Below, piece by piece: positions 32,907-64,000 of a stretch of DNA of 64,000 nt. The DNA is from Symbiodinium natans (lineage: Eukaryota > Sar > Dinophyceae > Suessiales > Symbiodiniaceae): the NCBI GenBank assembly GCA_905221605.1, contig CAJNDS010002086.1:1-64000 (forward strand), read 5' to 3'. The notes under the pieces were generated by a model. It did not search any database. It was not told where the DNA came from and was given only the letters and a program-made list of their open reading frames with translations. Positions within the stretch are counted from its first letter, which is position 1. Each line of letters begins with the position of its first letter. The position numbers were made by a program, and so were the translations under genes.

Positions 32907-33208
32907 TTACCCCCCCCCCCCCCCCCCCCCTCACCACCCGCCCCCACCCTACAAAAATTCGTGGGCAAGGCAGCCTTGCCACGAATTTTTGTGCCGCCCA
33001 CGAATTTTTGTGCCTTGCCCACCAATTTTTGTGCCTTCCCCACGAATTTTGGTGCCTTGCCCACGATTTTTGGTGCCTTGCCACCAATTTGTGTGCCCGA
33101 AAATTCGTGGGCAAGGCACAAAATTTCGTGGGCAAAGGCACAAATATTCGTGGGCAAGGCACAAAATTCGTGGGCAAGGCACAAAAATTCGTGGGCAAGG
33201 CTTCCCAC
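32357..33208. repeat. Palindromic array of a ~21-bp unit around a poly-C core
   Basis: About 35 degenerate copies of GTGGGCAAGGCACAAAAATT (period about 20-22) form blocks of alternating orientation: forward 32365-32456, inverted 32500-32605, forward 32625-32812, a C-rich core 32813-32948, inverted 32970-33090, forward 33105-33205. Since the unit is often 21 bp, many frames stay open on both strands; these are not genes. Confidence 0.9.
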
Positions 33209-33269
33209 CCCAACTTTTGTATGAAGATACTTTATAGTTTCTTAATGTTATGGGATTCTCTGTGTGGGT

Positions 33270-33430
33270 GGGTGTTATATCCGAGCCGTAAATCTGCTCG
33301 ATCCGGAGCTGCTGAACCCTAAACCCTAAACCCTAAACCCGTTCTGTGCCTGTTGCATGGGAGCCCTACGTCAGGCGCGGGACATGTACCAACCGTGGGA
33401 ACCACGACCCGATGTGGGTGCAAACCTGCC
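33270..33430 (+). CDS. Weak exon candidates
   Basis: Two short frames read YIRAVNLLDPELL (about 33270-33311) and ALRQARDMYQPWEPRPDVGA (about 33366-33428). They resemble TPR-like helices but have no verified splice joins. Confidence 0.3.
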
Positions 33431-33647
33431 CTAAACCCTAAACCCTAAACCCTAGACCCTTCAGTTGCTAGGATAGAGGGCTGCTTCGCGGAAAAGGACT
33501 TAGCTTGAGGGCAAAGGTTGCACAGACAAGTAGTTCTTCTGACGCTGGCCGCAAGACTTTAAACTTGGAAACCTAAGCCCTCGAACCCGAAACCCTAAAC
33601 CGAAAATTTGTGGGTGATCCCTCCTTTGCAACCCCCCCGCCCCCCCC

Positions 33648-33706
33648 GATCCGTACATCGGCGAGGACGAGTACTCTGGGAGGTTTCTTGTTGGCGTGCT
33701 ATGTAT
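33648..33706 (+). CDS. Exon candidate
   Basis: Frame DPYIGEDEYSGRFLVGVLC. No family recognised; possibly a later exon of gene D. Confidence 0.35.
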
Positions 33707-34479
33707 CCTCCCATCGTTGAGCAACTGAGCACATCACCGAAGTGTCAGTCGCATCACTTGTGCCCAAATGGGCATTTCGGAGGAGCTTTGAGACAGTGTG
33801 TGCCTCGCCTGGCTTGTGCGAGTGCCCACAAGATTCTAAGGTTATGAGCCAATTCCGACAGCCGGCCTGTGCTGGCAGGCCCTGAGACCATGGGCTGCCG
33901 GTTGCAGGGAGTTTTCGGGTTCTTTCGGCGCGCCCCGCGAGTTTGGGACTTGCGGCTGGGATCTTGCGGGTTTTTGGGCTCAGACCTTGAATCTTGAAGC
34001 GCTGTTCTTTTGAGACCCCACATGCCGCTCCAAGCTGAGGACCAACCAGAATCCAAGTTGTTCCAGCCAAACAAGAAAGCCCAAATGACCCATGTTTTTC
34101 CTCAAGGGGTTTTGACAACTTGGACTCCTCACGTGACTTGTTGGAGTCTGAGAGTGGACGTTAGTCTAAGCTGCATTACCACCCAAGACCTTACCCTTAC
34201 CCGGGCAAGAACCACATGCCGGATTCTGATGCCCAGGGTCGCCACCTGCGACTGAAGGCTTCGGTCAACCTAGAGGCACGGAGGGTGTGGAGGTTGCACT
34301 TAGAGGGTCGGGGGGCTGTAAACACCCCAAGAATTCTTGATCAATTGAAGCCCACTCCCAAAGCCTAACCCCTGAACCTACTCAAACCCTGAAACTCTAC
34401 ACCCTACGCCTAGAACCCCAGATCCGAAAAAACCTTTGCCCTACCAACTGTAGGTAACACATGATACGGAACCCTAAAC

Positions 34480-34585
34480 CTGAAGCATCCATGCCAAGAG
34501 CGGGATCGAACTTGAAGATTGGGAGCATCAACATCCGGCATGTTTTGGTTGCGAAAGACTACGTGACTACGCCTTGCATGCGGGG
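34480..34585 (+). CDS. Exon candidate
   Basis: Frame GSNLKIGSINIRHVLVAKDY and onward; an alternative frame is also open. Function unknown. Confidence 0.25.
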
Positions 34586-34788
34586 TTTCGGGTGTTAGGG
34601 TTTAGGGTTTAGGGCTTAGGGTGTAGGGGTTTTAGGCCCTACCCCGACACCTAAGCCCCTGGCCGTGGGAGGCGTCCTGGGATCCGGAACTGACGGCGGA
34701 GGTCCATGTCTCAGGGCGTTTTCGAGTTTGGGCTCAAGTATTTTGGGGCTTTCAAGTCATACACAGGTTTGGTGGTGGTTTCTTTCAG

Positions 34789-34918
34789 GGCTCGGAGTTC
34801 GTGGGTCGGGTGCGACAGGCACTTCATGACCACCCTCATTTCAGTGGTCCTTCTTTGAAGTCCTCAAAGAGCAAAACAGGTCTTCACTTTGCGGACGGTG
34901 CCGTGCAGAGATTCCGTA
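34789..34918 (+). CDS. Exon candidate
   Basis: After TTTCAG, GSEFVGRVRQALHDHPHFSG and onward to AVQRFRT, ending at the left terminus of an F3 element. Family not recognised. Confidence 0.4.
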
Positions 34919-35025
34919 CTACTATTTGCTTAAGAACCCCAAAAAATAACTAAACATATTCTTCCTTATTAAGGGCAATCTAGGATTATCATTTTTTATT
35001 CTTTTGGGGTTCTTAAGCAAATAGA
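34918..35025. mobile_element. F3 element
   Basis: CTACTATTTGCTTAAGAACC on the left, GGGGTTCTTAAGCAAATAG on the right. Confidence 0.85.
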
Positions 35026-35435
35026 AGGTAAGACTTCTTGGAATCCTCTGGGGGTCTGCTGCGTCAACAGCTCTTGCCCAGCAAGCCTTCAGCTTCTGCC
35101 CATGGTGTCAAACCCTGGACCTTCAGGGTTTAGGGTTTAGGGTTTAGGGAATAGGGTTTAGGGTTTAGGGTTTAGGGTTTGTCTCAGTCTGGGTTCAAAA
35201 AAAGGGTTTAGGGTTTAGGGTCAACTTCGTAACCTACAGGCCTCAGAGGCCACAGATACCCCCAGAACTCGCGGGACGCTGTGAGGTGGAGAAGAACCCT
35301 GAAAGACCCAACCTGAAGCCCAAGGAAAGGGGTTTTAGCGTCGTTTCTTTTGCGCTCTGTCTCGGGTTTAGGGTTTAGGGTTTAGGGTTTAGGGTTTGGG
35401 GGTTAGGGTCGTTGAGTTGACATGGTTCCTGGCTC

Positions 35436-35620
35436 TTGGAAGATCTTTCTTGGGGCGACGGCGCTTTGCATACCTTGCCCGCGCCCCTGACCACGACCCC
35501 ATCTGAGCCCAAAACAACCCAAGTCCCCCAAAGCAACATCTCAAACCCCAAGAGATCTGAGGTGTATCTCGTGCAGATGAAAAAGACCGCCCACATCTGG
35601 CGCCATATTTTTTTGCGCCT
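35436..35620 (+). CDS. Open frame of unknown identity
   Basis: EDLSWGDGALHTLPAPLTTT and onward to VYLVQMKKTAHIWR, Ser/Thr/Pro-rich; open without clear splice limits. Confidence 0.25.
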
Positions 35621-36752
35621 TTCGGATTTAGGGTTTAGGGTTTAGGGTTTAGGGTTGGGGAGGGGGGGGGCCCCTTAGGTTTTTCTTTTCGGGAACCTAG
35701 GGGCTTTCGCCAACCTCCAGTCCAATTAGGGTTTAGGGTTTAGGGTTTAGGGTTTAGGGTTTAGGGCTTTCGTGGGTCGAAAGACCCTGGAGCCGGAACG
35801 GGACATCCGAAGCCCCAGGCTCCAAAACCTTTAGCGCCGGCGATTTGGACCCCAATCTCAAACCCTCGAGCAAGATAGTGCGCTGGCGGTTTCAGAACAC
35901 CCATCAGCAAAATCAGAATGAGGCCGGGGCCAGGGCTGGTACAGGATTCCTGGAAGCTTCCTGGGTACCCTAAACCCTAAACCCTAAACCCCAAACCCTA
36001 AACCCTAAACCCTAAACCTTAAACCCTAAACCCTAACCCCTAAACCCTAAACGCGTACCATTGGTGTTGAGAGGGCGCATCCATGGTTGCGTTCGGCAAG
36101 TTATGCAGGTCCCAGGCCACCAAAGCCTCACAAAACGCTCCCCCGCCCATAACGCTTCGCTCCGATTCCCCAGCAGGTCATCACTATATTTGCTTTTCCG
36201 GTGAATTTTAAAAAAACTACATGTGTCTATTCTTCGTCTCAAAGATTCAATGTTTATTCCTATTGGTGCGTACTCGGTCAGTGCAAAATTAGATCACAAA
36301 GGAAGTCGGTTTGGAGATTCCGCAGTCACTTGTAGTAAGTGTAGTATGCACTTGTCGCAGCCAGTTTATCGGCTGATGCCCTCTAGCACACCTGTTGCTG
36401 GACATGGGCCTGCATTGACGCTACATGGACCCACTTTCCTACTTCGATACCGGGCTGCTGAAGCTTGGCAAGCCTGAGATTGCTTGAAAACAGAACAAAG
36501 CTTCTATGCTTGACCTGCAGCCTGAGACACGAAGCTCTTGGCCCCATCCGCAAACTAACACGTCTTCTCTAGCTTCCTGCGAAGCCGAAAGGCACAAAGC
36601 CCTAGGGCACAAAGCCCTATAAGCCTATAAGCCTACCATCAGCAATCGCACCACCGGTGCTCGCAAGTCTTGCCTTTGATCATGGCCCGCTTTCGGGGAC
36701 GGCGAGGGGCGGCTCAGACGGCAAATGTTTTTTTTTTCCAGCCCGTGGAGCC

Positions 36753-36855
36753 TAGGGTTTAGGGTTTAGGGTTTAGGGTTTAGGGTTTAGGGTTTAGGGT
36801 TTAGGGTTTAGGGTTTAGGGTTTAGGGTTTAGGGTTTAGGGTTTAGGGTTTAGGG
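36753..36855 (+). repeat. TTTAGGG array
   Basis: About 15 units. Confidence 0.95.
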
Positions 36856-36964
36856 TAGTCATGGCTCCACTCTCGGGATCTTTTGCTTAATGGTCAGTGT
36901 AGGCTCAAAGCCTGGTCACTGGGAACTTGGTGTGGGTGGAGTCTTCCTATTCTTGTACCTACAG

Positions 36965-37141
36965 CCAGCGTGCAGTTGCAGAAGTCTCGCATTCGAGAAC
37001 CCATGGCTTGCAAGCTTACTGAAACGACAGGACTTGCGCGTCCTGTCGTGCAAGAATGCTTCAGCTTGGGCCTGGACATACGCGCGTACGTACCAAAGCT
37101 AAATGTTACTGTGAACGGTCCCAGGGGTAATTCTCCCTTTT
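36965..37141 (+). CDS. Exon candidate of unknown identity
   Basis: After CTACAG, a frame with SVQLQKSRIREPMACKLTET and FSLGLDIRAYVPKLNVT runs to a stop at 37141. No family recognised. Confidence 0.3.
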
Positions 37142-37378
37142 GAGACCCCCTAAAATTGAACATATAGTAATGCGCCTGGCGCCCTTAACGAGAACAACCC
37201 CAAAAGGACCCCAATCTAGCTGGAGAATCTACCCATATAGGTTGCCCTAAGCTTCGGCCCTGGCGGACACTTCATTTTTTCAGCGTTTAGGGTTTAGGTT
37301 TTAAGGTTTGGGGTTCATGTTGGCTTGAGCCGAGCTTGGGCCCTGGTACCGGGCAGTCCCATAGGCCTGGATGCAAAA

Positions 37379-37475
37379 AGGGTTTAGGGTTTTGGGTTTA
37401 GGGTTTAGGGTTTGGGGTTTAGGGTTTAGGGTTTAGGGTTTAGGGTTTAGGGTTTAGGGTTTAGGGTTTAGGGGT
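37379..37475 (+). repeat. TTTAGGG array
   Basis: About 13 units; 80 bp later the opposite orientation (37553-37695, CCCTAAA) begins, giving a large inverted pair. Confidence 0.9.
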
Positions 37476-37552
37476 TAAAACAGGTGCCCCTTGGCTTGCT
37501 GCTGGCCTTTGGAGCCCTGCTGGCTACACAGCGGGCCAGGAAGCTGGGCCAC

Positions 37553-37695
37553 GCTAAACCCTAAACCCTCAACCCTAAACTCTAAACCCTAAACCCTAAA
37601 CCCTAAACCCTAAACCGCAAGCCCCTAAACCCTAAACCCTAAACCCTAAACCCTAAACCCTAAACCCTAAACCCTAAACCCTAAACCCTAAACCC
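37553..37695 (-). repeat. CCCTAAA array
   Basis: Two blocks totalling about 18 units, inverted relative to 37379-37475. Confidence 0.9.
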
Positions 37696-38229
37696 ATTTG
37701 ATGTGGGGGTTCGAGCCTTGAACTGTTGCTGCGTGCTAAAGAGGTCGTACATGCCTGCAGGTGCTACTCCGGCACCCTCAAACCCTAAACCCTAAACCCT
37801 GTGGCAAAAAACCTAAACCCTAAACCCCAAACCCTAAACCCCACACCCTAACCCAAATGGGCTCCTAAACCCGATTCCCAGCCGCGGCTTCGTCCACGCA
37901 CCGCGCCGCGCGGGCCCAGCGCTGGCCGCGGGCTCCGCCGTGCTGGACGTGGCAGCTGTGATTGTGTTGATAGGGTTCAGGGTTTAGGGTTTAGGGTTTG
38001 GGGTTTAGGGTTTGGGCAGTGTAGGGTTTAGGGTTGAATTAGGGGGTTTAGGGCCTAGGGGGTTAGGATCTAGGGGGTTTAGGGTTTGGGAAGTTTAGGG
38101 TTTGGGGAGTTTAGGGTATAGGGAGTTTAGGGTTTGGGGAGCTTAGGGTGTAGGGCTTAGGGGGGGAGTTTTTGCAGACAATTAGCTCTCGCGCCAGGAG
38201 GTCCACATGCGTACGAACCAGTTTAAAAC

Positions 38230-38331
38230 CTTAGTAGTAGAGTAGGTAACCTTTAACCTTTTTGGGTTACTATATTCCCCTTATAATCCCAAAGGTTAAC
38301 CTTTAAAACCCCTAGGTACTGGACAACTAAG
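38230..38331. mobile_element. F2 element, TSD AAAC
   Basis: Near-identical to the 3508 copy, flanked by AAAC at 38226-38229 and 38332-38335. Confidence 0.85.
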
Positions 38332-38463
38332 AAACAACGGTAGTGTTTGGTGGTGTTTCGAGAAAAGTTGAAGCTCCAGGCCGTGCCTTCCTGGGTTTAG
38401 GGTTTAGGGTTTAGGGTTTAGGGTTTAGGGTTTATCTCGTGCCGCACAACTTGGCCCCCAGAG

Positions 38464-64000
<25,537 letters not shown>

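Noticed and set aside
32329-33322. Open frames of 128-323 residues on both strands
   Set aside because: They arise from the ~21-bp palindromic array and poly-C core; a unit divisible by three keeps frames open. No domain is seen.

Overview
This window looks like nuclear DNA of a dinoflagellate, probably a symbiodiniacean-like or related lineage. The reasons are: every gene I can resolve is on the + strand; genes are split into many tiny exons; most introns start with GC or GA rather than GT and end in AG followed by G; and introns are filled with TTTAGGG/CCCTAAA telomere-type arrays and short inverted-repeat elements. There is no operon, RBS or bacterial architecture, and I saw no tRNA, rRNA or CRISPR. 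Long reverse-strand open frames are shadows or repeat artefacts.

Layout. (A) About 0.7-10.6 kb: a secreted or membrane-targeted protein of unknown family (signal peptide, Cys-rich segment, coiled-coil exons). (B) 11.87-15.07 kb: a complete 8-exon gene, 628 codons in frame, for a protein with repeated SLWALAKL-type helices (OPR/FAST-kinase-like organelle RNA-binding proteins). (C) About 18.8-25.1 kb (perhaps from 17.7 kb): a tetratricopeptide-repeat protein. (D) About 29.4-32.1 kb, perhaps within a larger 26.9-37 kb gene: a class I SAM-dependent methyltransferase domain with a DOT1-like order of motifs. (E) About 38.5 kb to beyond the right edge: a P-type IIA (SERCA-type) calcium ATPase. I could chain 34 consecutive exons (after a tentative first exon) covering 625 codons plus a last partial exon, without a frame break, from the N-terminal cytosolic helix through M1-M4, the actuator domain, CSDKTGTLT and most of the nucleotide/phosphorylation domain. 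The TGDGVNDAP hinge and M5-M10 lie outside the window.

In gene E the 33 reconstructed introns have about 22 GC, 6 GA and 5 GT donors; 31 of 34 exons begin with G after the acceptor AG. Introns average about 0.67 kb and exons about 57 nt.

The most interesting signal is non-coding. At least seven families of short terminal-inverted-repeat elements recur between exons of all genes. In gene B two of them are introns almost exactly as inserted: the target-site duplication itself supplies the splice dinucleotides. More than 70 interstitial TTTAGGG-type arrays lie in introns and intergenic DNA in both orientations, several inside TIR elements. A separate 0.85 kb palindromic array of a roughly 21-bp unit around a poly-C core lies at 32.36-33.21 kb. 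All exon limits are hand-derived from reading frame and splice phase, with no transcript evidence.
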